NCBI GenBank assembly: GCA_020161395.1
Contig: JAIUOE010000009.1
Span: forward strand, 62,001-126,000
Direction of reading: 5' to 3'
DNA from: Bacteroidota bacterium
Lineage (GTDB): Bacteria; Bacteroidota; Ignavibacteria; Ignavibacteriales; Ignavibacteriaceae
Length of the DNA: 64,000 nucleotides
Shown here one piece after another: positions 18,178-27,800 of the stretch. The position numbers and the translations under genes were made by a program. Each line of letters starts with the position of its first letter. Within the stretch, counting starts at the first letter, position 1. The notes beneath the pieces are model-generated. The model saw only the letters and a list, made by a program, of their open reading frames with translations, was not told the origin of the DNA and ran no database searches.

Positions 18178-19317
18178 ATGTCATCTTACTCGACTTCCCA
18201 ACTCCAGACAAAAGTTATTCCCCCCATCACCTCAATCGAAGCGATTACGGTGAGTCTTCCTTTTGTGACGCCTTTTTCGATCAGTTCTTACACATGGACT
18301 TGCAAGGAGGCACTTCTGATAAAGATATCGAGCGGGGAAGTGTCGGGATGGGGAGAGTGTGTTGCTGATCCGGATCCGTTTTACAGTCCCGAGACCACGG
18401 TTTCGTGTATGCACATAATTAAAGAGTTTGTTTTACCGGTTTTGAGGCAGGGGATGAGCTTTGCCGAGTTTGAAACAGAGATGCGACACATCCGGGGGAA
18501 TATGATGGCAAAAGCTGCCGTCGAGAATGCATTGCTCGATCTAATTGCGAGAATTGATGGGGTGCCTCTCTATAAAATGTTTGGATTTGAACCGAAAAGG
18601 ATAATGTCGGGAATAAGCATTGGGATAAAGGATTCCATTCATGAGTTGCTTGCGGCTGTTCAGGAGGCGGTCGATCTTAAGTATCACCGGGTGAAAATGA
18701 AAATCAAAAAGGGGAAGGATATCGAGTGGGTTGCTGCGGTTCGGGAGAGTTTCCCTTCATTGCAGTTGATGGTGGATGCAAATGGTGATTATTCACTCGA
18801 TGATATCGCCCATCTTGGCAAGCTCGACAGGTTTGGTCTTACGATGATAGAGCAACCCCTTTCATATAGTGACATTTATTTTCACTCAAAGCTTCAGCGG
18901 GAACTGGAAACTCCCCTCTGTCTCGATGAGTCGATTCATTCATTCGAAGATGCAATTACGGCAGTGGAACTGGGTTCATGCCGGATCATCAACATCAAGG
19001 AGGGGCGTGTCGGCGGCATGGCAGAGGCGGTAAGAATTGCGAATTATTGTCAGCAAAACGGAATTCCTGTCTGGTCGGGTGGCATGGATGAAACAGGTAT
19101 CGGACGGGCTTTCAGTATCCACCTTCAGACTGCACCGGCTTTTACTCTTCCCGGCGACACTTCCGAAACCAAAAGATATTTTAAGGAAGATATCGTCTCA
19201 CCCGTTGTAACGCTTGATGATGAGGGATTTATTGCCATCCCCGATGGTCCCGGAACAGGGGTGACGGTCGACGAAGAGATGGTGAAGAAATATGAAGTTG
19301 GAAGGCAGAAAATTTGA
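18178..19317 (+). CDS. menC: o-Succinylbenzoate synthase / N-acylamino-acid racemase-like enolase-superfamily enzyme
   Basis: The product has 379 residues of the muconate-lactonizing subgroup of the enolase superfamily. Visible are the first catalytic Lys pair (KMKIKKGKD, about 177-185), the three metal ligands Asp (VDANGDYS), Glu (IEQPL) and Asp (CLDESI), and the second catalytic Lys (IINIKEGRVGG). GGMDETGIGRA is typical of OSBS/NAAAR-type members. OSBS makes o-succinylbenzoate in menaquinone synthesis. No other men genes lie in the window, so the racemase role cannot be ruled out. The first ATG follows a spacer with no strong ribosome-binding site. Confidence 0.8.
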   Translation: MSSYSTSQLQTKVIPPITSIEAITVSLPFVTPFSISSYTWTCKEALLIKISSGEVSGWGECVADPDPFYSPETTVSCMHIIKEFVLPVLRQGMSFAEFETEMRHIRGNMMAKAAVENALLDLIARIDGVPLYKMFGFEPKRIMSGISIGIKDSIHELLAAVQEAVDLKYHRVKMKIKKGKDIEWVAAVRESFPSLQLMVDANGDYSLDDIAHLGKLDRFGLTMIEQPLSYSDIYFHSKLQRELETPLCLDESIHSFEDAITAVELGSCRIINIKEGRVGGMAEAVRIANYCQQNGIPVWSGGMDETGIGRAFSIHLQTAPAFTLPGDTSETKRYFKEDIVSPVVTLDDEGFIAIPDGPGTGVTVDEEMVKKYEVGRQKI

Positions 19318-19460
19318 AGTTTGAAGTCAGAGGTTTGAGGTATGAAACAGGTTTTGGGTACGCAGAGACACGCGGATTTGACGGATTAACGCAGAGATTA
19401 ATTAATGGTTACGCGGATTCCACGGATTGAGCACAGATTTCACGGAGAGAAATGGAAACG
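19311..19460. repeat. Low-complexity 'tttgaagt' and 'acgcggattccacgg' repeats
   Basis: The gap after menC holds AAAATTTGAAGTTTGAAGTCAG-type words, then degenerate ACGCAGAGACACGCGGATTTGACGGATTAACGC units and CACGGATTGAGCACAGATTTCACGGAG. They overlap in type with the repeats at 17930-18030, 40130-40160 and 47510-47530. Confidence 0.6.
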
Positions 19461-19576
19461 GATGAGATGATCAGAAGGCGGACTGTAGGATACGGGTATT
19501 ATAATTTTTAAATTGTATGAAAAAATTACAAAACTTAGGGATCGGACAACATTTTCAAATCCACCCCGGAGGAAAA

Positions 19577-19912
19577 ATGAAGCGATTATTATTCATCACC
19601 ATTGCCCTGCTGTTTGCTGGGAAAATTGAAGCACAAAAAATCTATTCGGTTGACTACCAGAGTCAGGCGGATGTGAAGGTATTTGTAGTCGATTACGAAA
19701 GTCAAGCAGACCTGAAGGTTTACAAAGTGAAGTATGAAAGCCAGGCGGGTAAAAACGACGGGAAGTGGTACTTTGTAAAGTATCAGAGTCAGGCGGATGT
19801 GAAGATATACTTCGTTGATTACGAAAGCCAGGCTGACCTGAAGATATATTTCGTGGATTTCGAGAGTCAGGCCGGCTGGAGAAACAAAGACAAAAAACAC
19901 CTTCTGTATTGA
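19577..19912 (+). CDS. Exported SQA-repeat protein, DUF6150 / 7(1) septoil knot type
   Basis: The protein has 111 residues: a signal peptide (MKRLLFITIALLFAGKIEAQ), then six short repeats each with the pattern xYxVDYxSQAD/G (KIYSVDYQSQAD, VKVFVVDYESQAD and so on). The fourth follows a small insert, KNDGK. The repeats resemble DUF6150 proteins, which NCBI names '7(1) septoil knot domain'. No enzymatic role is known to me. The ATG at 19577 has a CCGGAGGAAAA ribosome-binding site 5 bases upstream; the longer frame from 19517 would add a hydrophilic leader and is less likely. It lies 9 bases before pirin, so co-transcription is likely. Confidence 0.7.
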   Translation: MKRLLFITIALLFAGKIEAQKIYSVDYQSQADVKVFVVDYESQADLKVYKVKYESQAGKNDGKWYFVKYQSQADVKIYFVDYESQADLKIYFVDFESQAGWRNKDKKHLLY

Positions 19913-19921
19913 GAGGAAACG

Positions 19922-20812
19922 ATGAGCAAAATTGATTTTATTATCCCTGAGAGGAAAGCCGATATCGGAAATTTTGCAGTAGGCAGATTGCTGCCATTCA
20001 GAGAAAAACGGCTTGTCGGTCCTTTCATCTATATGGATCACATGGGTCCCGCTCTCCTTTCACCCGGTGAAAATCTCGATGTGGGTCCACATCCACATAT
20101 TGGACTTTCCACCCTTACCTACCTTCTTGAAGGTACGATTATGCACCGGGACTCGCTCGGTACCGAGATAGAAATTAAACCGGGAGAGGTGAACTGGATG
20201 ACGGCGGGGGAGGGGATTGTCCATTCGGAGAGAACCCCGGAGTATCTTCGTGGTGGTGAGAAATCATTACATGGTTTGCAAATCTGGATAGCTCTGCCAA
20301 AAGAGCTGGAATCGACCACACCCGATTTTTTCCATGCTGGAAAGGAAGAAATTCCCGTTTGGGAAGAGGGTGACATCGAATTCACACTGATTGCCGGTGA
20401 AGGATCCGGGAGGAAATCAACAGTGCCTGTTTACAGCAAATTGTTCCTGATTCAGGTCAAAAACAAGGAAAAAGCGCTTCTCAAACTGAAAGATAAACTG
20501 TTCGGTGAGGTCGGACTCTACATCCTTGATGGCGGGATCACATACGATGGAGTTCGATATGACCCCCGTCAGATGCTTGTATTTGAGAAGAACGATATTG
20601 ATGAGATGGAATTGTTGCCTGACAGCACGATATTCATTCTGGGAGGCGAACCATTCCCCGAAGGAAGAAAAATCTACTGGAATTTTGTAGCCACAGAAGA
20701 AAAACTGATCGAGGAAGCTGCTGAGAGGTGGAGAAACATGAAATTCCCGCCGGTTCCAAATGATGACGGGTATATCCCTCTTCCCGACGCAAAATTCAGG
20801 ATAAGGAAGTAA
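19922..20812 (+). CDS. Pirin family protein
   Basis: The product is a 296-residue two-cupin protein. The N-terminal cupin has the metal-binding pattern HPHIGLSTLTYLLEG (His-x-His), a following HRDSLG, and GEGIVHSE with the His/Glu ligands, then LHGLQIWIALP, as in pirin-type iron dioxygenase-like proteins. The C-terminal cupin runs to about residue 250 and is less conserved. Pirins act as quercetinase-like enzymes or regulatory proteins; the activity here is not determinable. The ATG at 19922 follows a GAGGAAAC ribosome-binding site. The septoil-knot gene ends 9 bases upstream, so the two genes probably form one unit. Confidence 0.9.
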   Translation: MSKIDFIIPERKADIGNFAVGRLLPFREKRLVGPFIYMDHMGPALLSPGENLDVGPHPHIGLSTLTYLLEGTIMHRDSLGTEIEIKPGEVNWMTAGEGIVHSERTPEYLRGGEKSLHGLQIWIALPKELESTTPDFFHAGKEEIPVWEEGDIEFTLIAGEGSGRKSTVPVYSKLFLIQVKNKEKALLKLKDKLFGEVGLYILDGGITYDGVRYDPRQMLVFEKNDIDEMELLPDSTIFILGGEPFPEGRKIYWNFVATEEKLIEEAAERWRNMKFPPVPNDDGYIPLPDAKFRIRK

Positions 20813-20828
20813 GGAGCCTTGCTCTCCA

Positions 20829-21098
20829 TCAATAATGATATCTGCATTGCAGGAAGTTTATCTTTGTTTGTGAAACAAGATAAACGAGGCGATGTTCCTG
20901 TGTTATTCTTCGGGACCAGATATTGGGTCCCAGATATTTCAGGGGTTCAGGTTTGCCGGGTCCTGTGAACGGGTTTTTCATAACATTCTCGATCAAGTCG
21001 AGAATTTTGAGTGCTACCCGCCGGTCGATTTTTACCCATTCGGCGAGTTCCTCTCTGAATCGGGAATGGAAGGCACATTCCAAAGGCTGATCACTCAA
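20829..21098 (-). CDS. yoeB: YoeB/Txe-type endoribonuclease toxin
   Basis: The product has 89 residues of the RelE/YoeB superfamily. It shows FREELAEWV, NPFTGPGKPEPLKYLG, SRRITQEHRLVY and the C-terminal CRYHY, the last also found in E. coli YoeB. The catalytic Arg and His near the C-terminus are conserved. YoeB cleaves mRNA at the ribosomal A site after release from its antitoxin. The start codon overlaps the antitoxin stop by 8 bases. It converges with pirin. Confidence 0.92.
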   Translation of the reverse strand: MSDQPLECAFHSRFREELAEWVKIDRRVALKILDLIENVMKNPFTGPGKPEPLKYLGPNIWSRRITQEHRLVYLVSQTKINFLQCRYHY

Positions 21099-21369
21099 GC
21101 CCGACTTCCTTTTTCAATTCCTCGATCGACTGGGCAGGGATTTTGTCCGCCAAAGCATCGGCTATAGCTTCCATCAATCGTTCCGCATTTTTTGGTGATC
21201 TGAGGAGGTGAGCCGTTTCGAGAAGCGAATTCAATTCCGATTCGGAGATCAGTGCTACATTATCGGCATTTCTTCGGTTGATGATTACCACTTCGTTATT
21301 TTTTGCAACGGTATCAAGAATCGTTGCGAGGTTTTCTCTCGCCTGCGTGTAGGTATAAACAGATGACAT
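21091..21369 (-). CDS. yefM: YefM/Phd-type antitoxin
   Basis: The product has 92 residues. The N-terminal half (SVYTYTQARENLATILDTVA) is the Phd/YefM DNA-binding fold, and VVIINRRNADNVALISESELNSLLETAHLLRSP is the conserved central part. The C-terminal helix is expected to neutralise YoeB. A TTGTACA-N7-TGTACAA operator lies 15 bases upstream of the start codon, consistent with autoregulation by the YefM-YoeB complex. Confidence 0.92.
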   Translation of the reverse strand: MSSVYTYTQARENLATILDTVAKNNEVVIINRRNADNVALISESELNSLLETAHLLRSPKNAERLMEAIADALADKIPAQSIEELKKEVGLE

Positions 21370-21383
21370 AATAAAGCTCCAAA

Positions 21384-21404
21384 TTGTACAGAGTTAATGT
21401 ACAA
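21384..21404. promoter_or_regulatory. YefM-YoeB operator
   Basis: TTGTACA (21384-21390) and TGTACAA (21398-21404) form an inverted repeat with a 7-base spacer GAGTTAA, just upstream of the antitoxin start. TGTACA is the core element of the E. coli yefM operator (established for that system); binding here is inferred from the match. Confidence 0.75.
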
Positions 21405-21447
21405 CTTAATTTATCAAATTACAAGACACAAAGAGAAATCAACAGCC

Positions 21448-22638
21448 CTACCCCTTAATCACAGCGAGGGGTTTCAGCGAAATGACAGGTTCCACGAGAT
21501 CCTGCTGGTTTGCCATCACTTCGTCTATGTCTTTGTAGGCACCGGGGGCTTCGTCGAGGTCGCGGCGGGAGCGGATTGCATGGATGATTCCTTTTTTCTC
21601 GAGTTTGCGGGTTTCCTTGTCGATATCGAGTTCACGCTGGGCTTTTTTACGGCTCATTTTTCTTCCGGCACCGTGTGAGCAGGAATTAAAACTTTTTGGA
21701 TTCCCCTTCCCTTTCACAATGTAACTTGTGGTACCCTGACTTCCGGGGATTATTCCCGTGGTCTCATTATCCGCAAATGTGGCACCTTTTCGATGTACCA
21801 TCACCTTTTCACCGTAGTGTTCTTCACCTATGGCGTAGTTGTGTGCTATGTTGATCATCTCATCAAATGAGCAGCCCGTAACATGTGAAAAAACATCTTT
21901 AATTCGCTCCATCATAAGTTTGCGGTTTGCAAGTGCGAATTCGACGCAGTAGTTCATTTCGCGGAGATACTGTTGTCCTTCGTCGCTGTTCAGATAGAGA
22001 AAAGCGAGATCATGTTTTTGCGGAACGGGGCTTTTCCATTTCTCATTCAGTTCCTTGGCGAGTTTGTTGTAATGTTCTGCAACTTTTAGACCGATGTTTC
22101 GGGAACCTGAGTGAATCATTATCCAGATATGTCCATCCGAACCCTGCTGAATCTCGATGAAATGATTCCCTCCACCGAGGGTACCGACCTGTGAAAGCGC
22201 CGCCTCATACTCCCGCACAACAACAGGATATTGTTTCAGGGTGAAGTGTTGCGGCTCGCGGGGCATGTGTTTCTCATCCTGTCTTCGGCTGTGGTGTGAA
22301 AATCCCGTCGGTATCAAAGACCTTATACCGCCGTGGTATTCGGCACTTCCCCCCAAAATCTTTTTAATTGTTTCGGTAGAGATGGAAGTAAGAGAGGTTT
22401 TCAGGGCGCACATTCCACAGCCGATATCCACACCAACGGCATTGGGCAACACCACACCTTTTGCGGCAAATACACCTCCTATGGGGACTCCAAATCCCTC
22501 GTGGCTGTCAGGCATGATTGCGATATGCTCGAAGGCATAAGGATGGTTCGCCAGGTTTTTTGCCTGTTGAAGCGCACCATCCTCAATGTCGTTAAGCCAA
22601 AGAAAGATCGGAAGTTTTTCGGTTGAAATTGTTCTCAA
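21448..22638 (-). CDS. rtcB: RtcB RNA-splicing ligase
   Basis: The product has 396 residues, near E. coli RtcB's 408. RtcB joins 2',3'-cyclic-phosphate RNA ends to 5'-OH ends using GTP and Mn2+. Diagnostic motifs are DSHEGFGVPIGGV, VGVDIGCGM (metal-binding Asp/Cys), GGGNHFIE, SGSRNIG and CSHGAGRKMSR, which contains the guanylylated His. The residues expected for metal binding and GMP transfer are all present. The gene precedes yefM-yoeB on the same strand with an operator between them, and is close to the ribonuclease toxin, which may or may not be meaningful. Confidence 0.93.
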   Translation of the reverse strand: MRTISTEKLPIFLWLNDIEDGALQQAKNLANHPYAFEHIAIMPDSHEGFGVPIGGVFAAKGVVLPNAVGVDIGCGMCALKTSLTSISTETIKKILGGSAEYHGGIRSLIPTGFSHHSRRQDEKHMPREPQHFTLKQYPVVVREYEAALSQVGTLGGGNHFIEIQQGSDGHIWIMIHSGSRNIGLKVAEHYNKLAKELNEKWKSPVPQKHDLAFLYLNSDEGQQYLREMNYCVEFALANRKLMMERIKDVFSHVTGCSFDEMINIAHNYAIGEEHYGEKVMVHRKGATFADNETTGIIPGSQGTTSYIVKGKGNPKSFNSCSHGAGRKMSRKKAQRELDIDKETRKLEKKGIIHAIRSRRDLDEAPGAYKDIDEVMANQQDLVEPVISLKPLAVIKG

Positions 22639-22644
22639 TGTTGT

Positions 22645-24654
22645 TTAATTATCCAGTGTAATCTTTATCAGACTCATGTATCCGCCTCCAAAAATGGTTT
22701 TTTTGTCAGCGAATACAAATTTGTTCAGATAGTTCATAGTGTATGTGGGTTCCCATGTCTTTCCGCCGTCTTTGGTTCTGTAAACGAATCCGGGAGAGAG
22801 GGGGGCTCCGTAAACCCGAACCATCCAGCCGTTTAGCGGGTCTGAAAATCCGAGGAACTCGATCAACTCGTATGGCGGCAGGAATGGGAGATTTTCCCAG
22901 GTTTTTCCGCCGTCCGAGGTTCTCGACATAACTCTTGAAGTGTCGTTGATATTGGAAACATACCAGCCGTGGAGCGGATCAACAAAGGTCAGGTTCGACG
23001 GCATTGTTTGCCCGTAGAGGATATAATCTTCCCATGAATCACCACCGTCAGTCGTTCTTTTTATGAACACAGTCGGAAAAGACTCCGGTGGAGCGCCGGG
23101 GAGAACCATAGTGCCAAGCACCCAGCCGTTTTTATCATCGATGAACTGCAGGTCATACAGATCAAATTCCTTTACCGTGTATGTAACCAGGTCTTTCCAT
23201 GTTTTTCCACCATCAACAGACTTGATGACAGATTTGTTATCGAGCTCTATTACAGTGGCAAACATGGTGTTTGGATTGGTGCTGATGATTTTCTGGGCAT
23301 ATCCTTTAAAGACGAGTGGTGAGGATGTCCATGTTTCGCCACCATTGCCTGTCCGGTAGATTGTACCACTACCATCATCACTTCTCAGGATGGCGAGCCC
23401 CTCTCTGGTATTAAAAAATTTAATCTGATCGATGTAGCTGAATTTAGCTTCAAAAGACTGCTTCCAGGTGTAACCACCGTCGACGGTTTTTATTACCCCC
23501 TTGTTGTTGGAAGCGAAACCTGTTTTTGCATCAGGGAAAGCCAGGGTTGTAAAATTATTGTCAAGTCCTTCTGCAAGCTGTTTGAATGAATTGCCGCCAT
23601 CGGTTGTTCTGTAAATTTTTGGGGTTAGGAACCATAAGCCGGGGAGCAAGATGCCGTTGTTTTTATCGAAGAACCCGATTCTGCTGATACCGGTCTCGTC
23701 GGCTGACCAGGTCTTTTTCCAGGACTTTCCACCATCATCAGTTCTGAGGAGGTCACCTCTCGAAGTTTCGGAATAAGGATTTGATTTGATAACCCAGCCT
23801 GTTTTATTATCCATAAACCAGATGAAATGTGGTTCCTTACCTTCGTTGGAAGTTGCAGACATTGGCATATCGATCGATGTCCAGGTTGCACCCGCATCAA
23901 CGGTTTTGAGTATAACCATTTTCGAAGTGGTTTTATCACCTTTTTTTACGGGGACATCGGCAACTGCGAATCCGGTTTTGGCATCAGTAATGGAGAATCC
24001 GGAAATACCAAGGTCTTGAGGAGTTTTCACTACGCTCCATGTCGCTCCGCCGTCTATGGTTCTGTAGATGTTGTCGTTGTTGCTGCCGTCGTTCACTTTT
24101 ACAGTGGCAATTCCAATTTTTGGAGTGAAGAAGCGGAAATCAGCGGGGTCGATCTTGAGAGCAGCATTTCTTTCTTTCCAGGTGGCACCCCCATCGGTTG
24201 TAGCCCAAAGCTGAATAACGGGCTCAATTTCATTTTCCGAAATTTCTTTGCTGCCGAGCAGGAAGCCATTTTTTTCATCAGTAAACTGGACCTTTTTCAG
24301 ATAGAAAAGCTTGCCGATTTGTTGCGATTTCCATGTTTTCCCTCCGTCAGTTGTCGATTGCAGATTCTGGTTCCAGGAAGTGAGGAAGATTTTGTCGGCA
24401 TCGATTGCATAAATGGAAGTGTACCAGATATCCTCACCCGTCTTTAATGTCAGCCAGGTTTTCCCTGCATCGGTGGTTTTTAGAACGGTTCCCAGTGTTC
24501 CCGATGCCCATGCGGTGTTTTTATCCACCACTGCGATATCGGTCATTACGCTTGCGGTCGGGGTCGGGCTAAGGTATTCAACTCCCTTTTGTCCGAACAG
24601 CGGAGAGAGAGAAAGAGTTAAAAAGAGAAACAGGGAGAAAAAATTTCTTGACAT
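22645..24654 (-). CDS. Secreted YCF48/BNR beta-propeller protein
   Basis: The product has about 669 residues. A signal peptide (MSRNFFSLFLFLTLSLSPLFG) is followed by a long series of YCF48/BNR-type blades, each built around TTDGGKTW or TVDGGYTW (for example near residues 40, 85, 150, 270 and 310). It ends at TMNYLNKFVFADKKTIFGGG without a T9SS sorting domain. The start at 24654, after an AAGGTAAC site, is preferred because the 14 residues upstream are hydrophilic and precede the signal peptide. The ligand is unknown. Confidence 0.8.
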   Translation of the reverse strand: MSRNFFSLFLFLTLSLSPLFGQKGVEYLSPTPTASVMTDIAVVDKNTAWASGTLGTVLKTTDAGKTWLTLKTGEDIWYTSIYAIDADKIFLTSWNQNLQSTTDGGKTWKSQQIGKLFYLKKVQFTDEKNGFLLGSKEISENEIEPVIQLWATTDGGATWKERNAALKIDPADFRFFTPKIGIATVKVNDGSNNDNIYRTIDGGATWSVVKTPQDLGISGFSITDAKTGFAVADVPVKKGDKTTSKMVILKTVDAGATWTSIDMPMSATSNEGKEPHFIWFMDNKTGWVIKSNPYSETSRGDLLRTDDGGKSWKKTWSADETGISRIGFFDKNNGILLPGLWFLTPKIYRTTDGGNSFKQLAEGLDNNFTTLAFPDAKTGFASNNKGVIKTVDGGYTWKQSFEAKFSYIDQIKFFNTREGLAILRSDDGSGTIYRTGNGGETWTSSPLVFKGYAQKIISTNPNTMFATVIELDNKSVIKSVDGGKTWKDLVTYTVKEFDLYDLQFIDDKNGWVLGTMVLPGAPPESFPTVFIKRTTDGGDSWEDYILYGQTMPSNLTFVDPLHGWYVSNINDTSRVMSRTSDGGKTWENLPFLPPYELIEFLGFSDPLNGWMVRVYGAPLSPGFVYRTKDGGKTWEPTYTMNYLNKFVFADKKTIFGGGYMSLIKITLDN

Positions 24655-24761
24655 AAAGTTACCTTTTGAGTTTGGTGACGATGAAAAAGGGTTCATTAAA
24701 ATCGATTATAAAGCCAGGGAAAAGTTGAATTTCCAAGTCGTAAGTTATACTTTTTAAAACA

Positions 24762-24804
24762 AAAAAGGTTGCTCAATAGTTGAGATTGAGACAACCTTTT
24801 TTTG
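24762..24804. terminator. Hairpin terminator with T-tail on both strands
   Basis: AAAAAAGGTTG (24762-24772) pairs with CAACCTTTTTTT (24793-24804), so the hairpin has T-rich tails in both directions. It lies between the leftward propeller gene and the end of the giant surface protein gene and can terminate the latter. Confidence 0.8.
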
Positions 24805-24870
24805 TTCGGAATTTAAGCCTGAGTCAATTTAATTCATAAATAATAGCTCAAAACTCATAAGCAGCCTCTT

Positions 24871-27800
24871 CTACTTCAGCAGAATAAGTTTTCTGGTCTG
24901 GTTATACTCGCCTGAAATTATTCTGTAAAAGTAGATTCCAGAGTTCAGCGCCGAGGCGTCGAAATTAACTCTGTATGAACCTGCTGATCTGAAGTCATCC
25001 ACAAGTACTGCCACTTCCCTTCCGAGAGGATCGAAAACGCTCAACTTTACATTTCCTGATTTTGGCAGGTTAAATGCGATTGTAGTTGACGGGTTGAACG
25101 GATTCGGGAAATTCTGCAGAAGTTCAAACTGTGTCGGAATCCCGGAATCTTTTATATCTGTGGCACCGCAGTCGGGGGTGGTGATGCATATGGTATCACT
25201 GTGGCAGCAATAGTTATAAACAGTATCTCCCGGTACAACGGTCGTAAAAATCGCAGTCTGGAAACAGAGAGATGTATTTGGAGCAATTCCGGTTACAATC
25301 AAACTGTCAAACGGTGATACCTGACCCGGCAGGATGGAGACATTATTCACGAGGGTTTTCGAGAATGTTACTCCGGGTGCTGTCGGATGAATACCGTATC
25401 CTGTTGCAATAATGTTTGAATTGTTTTGCACACGGAACTTGAGCATGAATGAGCCGTTTGCTCTGCAGGTCAGGGTTTGGTCAATAATCTGCGAGCAGTC
25501 GTTATCGGGCGGAACAGTCGGGGTGCAACTGAACTGAAGAGTGTCGGTACACATCACCACACCGTTTTTCATCCATCTCACAACAATTTTCTGGATAGGG
25601 TTAGTATATTGCGAGATGCTCATATTCAGGATGTTGTTGTATGTCCCTGTTCCAATTCCGGTGGAGATCGGCATTTTCACGAGTGTAATGCTGTTGTTGG
25701 GCCATACATTTGTGAAGCCCCAGCCAGTAGTTGAAGCTGTGAAGTTTGTGAAAACTCCGCCTGAGATCAGCTCAAACTGTACACTCGAGAAGACCATTGT
25801 GCTGTTGTTGAAGAGAGATATGTCGTACGAACAATTCTTTGGGTTTCCGACAGCACTTACTCCAAGCGAATCGCAGAAAGTGTAACAATCGGGGATAACT
25901 ACCGTAATTGAACCATAACACCAGCAGCAACCGTCAGAACTTGTGAACTTCACTGAAAGTCTTACGGTATCACCAACTGAAGCACCTGAAATCAGCACGC
26001 TTTGAAGTCCCGAGATTGAACCGGGATTGACAGGTGGTGTAAGGGTTACATTCGATGGATTCACTGTAACACCTGATGGAGAGACAACCGTATATTGAAG
26101 GGTCTTCATATCGAAGCCCGCATCATTTCTGAATCTGAATTTCAGAATCGGATTTCCATCATTACAGATTACAGTATCTTCAAGAATTGTCGTGCACGAA
26201 ATCTGGCAATTTAGCGATACAGTATCGGAGCAGGCAATGTTACCTGAGGTATCGATCCAGTTTACCACAACAAACTGGGGAGAGGTAACATAGAGGAGCG
26301 ACATGTTGAAGAAATTGTTCAGGTTGCCGCCCGGTACAAGTCCTGAAGGAGGTGTAAAGATGTTGTTTCCTGAAGTGAACCAGTTTTGGAAGTTGGTTCC
26401 CAAGCCTGTTCCTGTGGTAAACTGGTTTGGAGCGAGACACAAAATCTGTATTGATGCGATTCCCGGAAGATTCGCAGGTTGATTCAGACTTAGCGCCCAC
26501 TTGCAATCGTCGGGATTTGTCCTCACTGCTGTAGCCGAGAGGGAATCACAATGGAGAGTGGCTCTCATATTCCCGAAATTAACATTTTCGAGTTGCTGTC
26601 CTGCCGCAAGTGTTACAGAATGAGTTCCCGGGGCTGCGGGGAAAGTCTGAACCCATCCCGGTTGCTGCACTTCTGATACAGTATAGTTTCCGGCGGGGAG
26701 ATTGGTAAAACAGTAGTCGCCGTTGGCATCAGTCACAGCATAGGGAACTGTAGCGATTCCAAGTCCGATCTGCCACCCCGGGAGACCCGGTTCATTTAAA
26801 TCCATTATACCATTTCCGTTCAAATCGTTGAATTTGGTTCCGCAGATTGAAGCGTTGTTTGGTGGAACGGTATCTGTTGTTCCGCAGATCTGTACATTTT
26901 TATGGATGGCAAACGAGGGAGACATCGGGTTGCTCCCCACAGACGACCAGGGATAGATTCTCATTTTGAATGTCTGTCCATTGGGTACCAGAGCTCCACC
27001 GGGAATTGTCTGGTTAAAAGTTTGTGTCGTTGTGTTTAAATAACTAAAAGTGCTTCCCAACTGGAAAGTATTCGACCAGTTGTTAACCGTATAATAGACT
27101 TCCCCCTGCAGGATATTTAAATTTGTTGTGAGTGGATTGTCAGAGTAGTTGAATGAAACACTGTTCACTGTCAGGCTGTGCCCGGGTGTTGGTGAGACTG
27201 TAAATTCGATATACCGGTTATGATCGCGGTTACCTGCGGGCCAGCCGGCAGTTCCCAACCAAAGCCTCTGCCCGTTGATTGTGTAAGGGAGAAAGACTGA
27301 CATAAAGGGTGCCGAGGTGCCCGGAGACAAAGCCTCCGGTGTGGCGGATATATTTCCTGAGATAGTGGAAACAGATCCGTTACTTAGCAGATTCCATGTA
27401 ACACAGGTGGAAGTTGGTGGTACATAGGGGTTTGATTCACCGCATATCTGAACACTGTTGTGGATTGCAAACGAAGGGCTCATCGGACTGCTCCCGACAG
27501 GAGAGTAAGGATATATTCTTACTGAAAATTGTTGTCCGACGGGTACAACAAGACCGCCCGGAATAGAGACATTAAATGTCTGCATTGCAGTATTAAGGTA
27601 GAAGAGTGTTCCTCCAAGTTGTGTGCTCGATGACCAGCCATCAGTGGAGAAATAGACTTCTGACTGAAGTATGTTGAGATTTGTAGTCAGGGTGTTGTCA
27701 CCGTAATTAAAGCCCACACTGTTCACGGTAAGTTGGTTACCTGCAGTGGCTTGCAGGGTAAACTCGATGTACCGGTTAGGGTCACGGGCTCCGGCTACCC

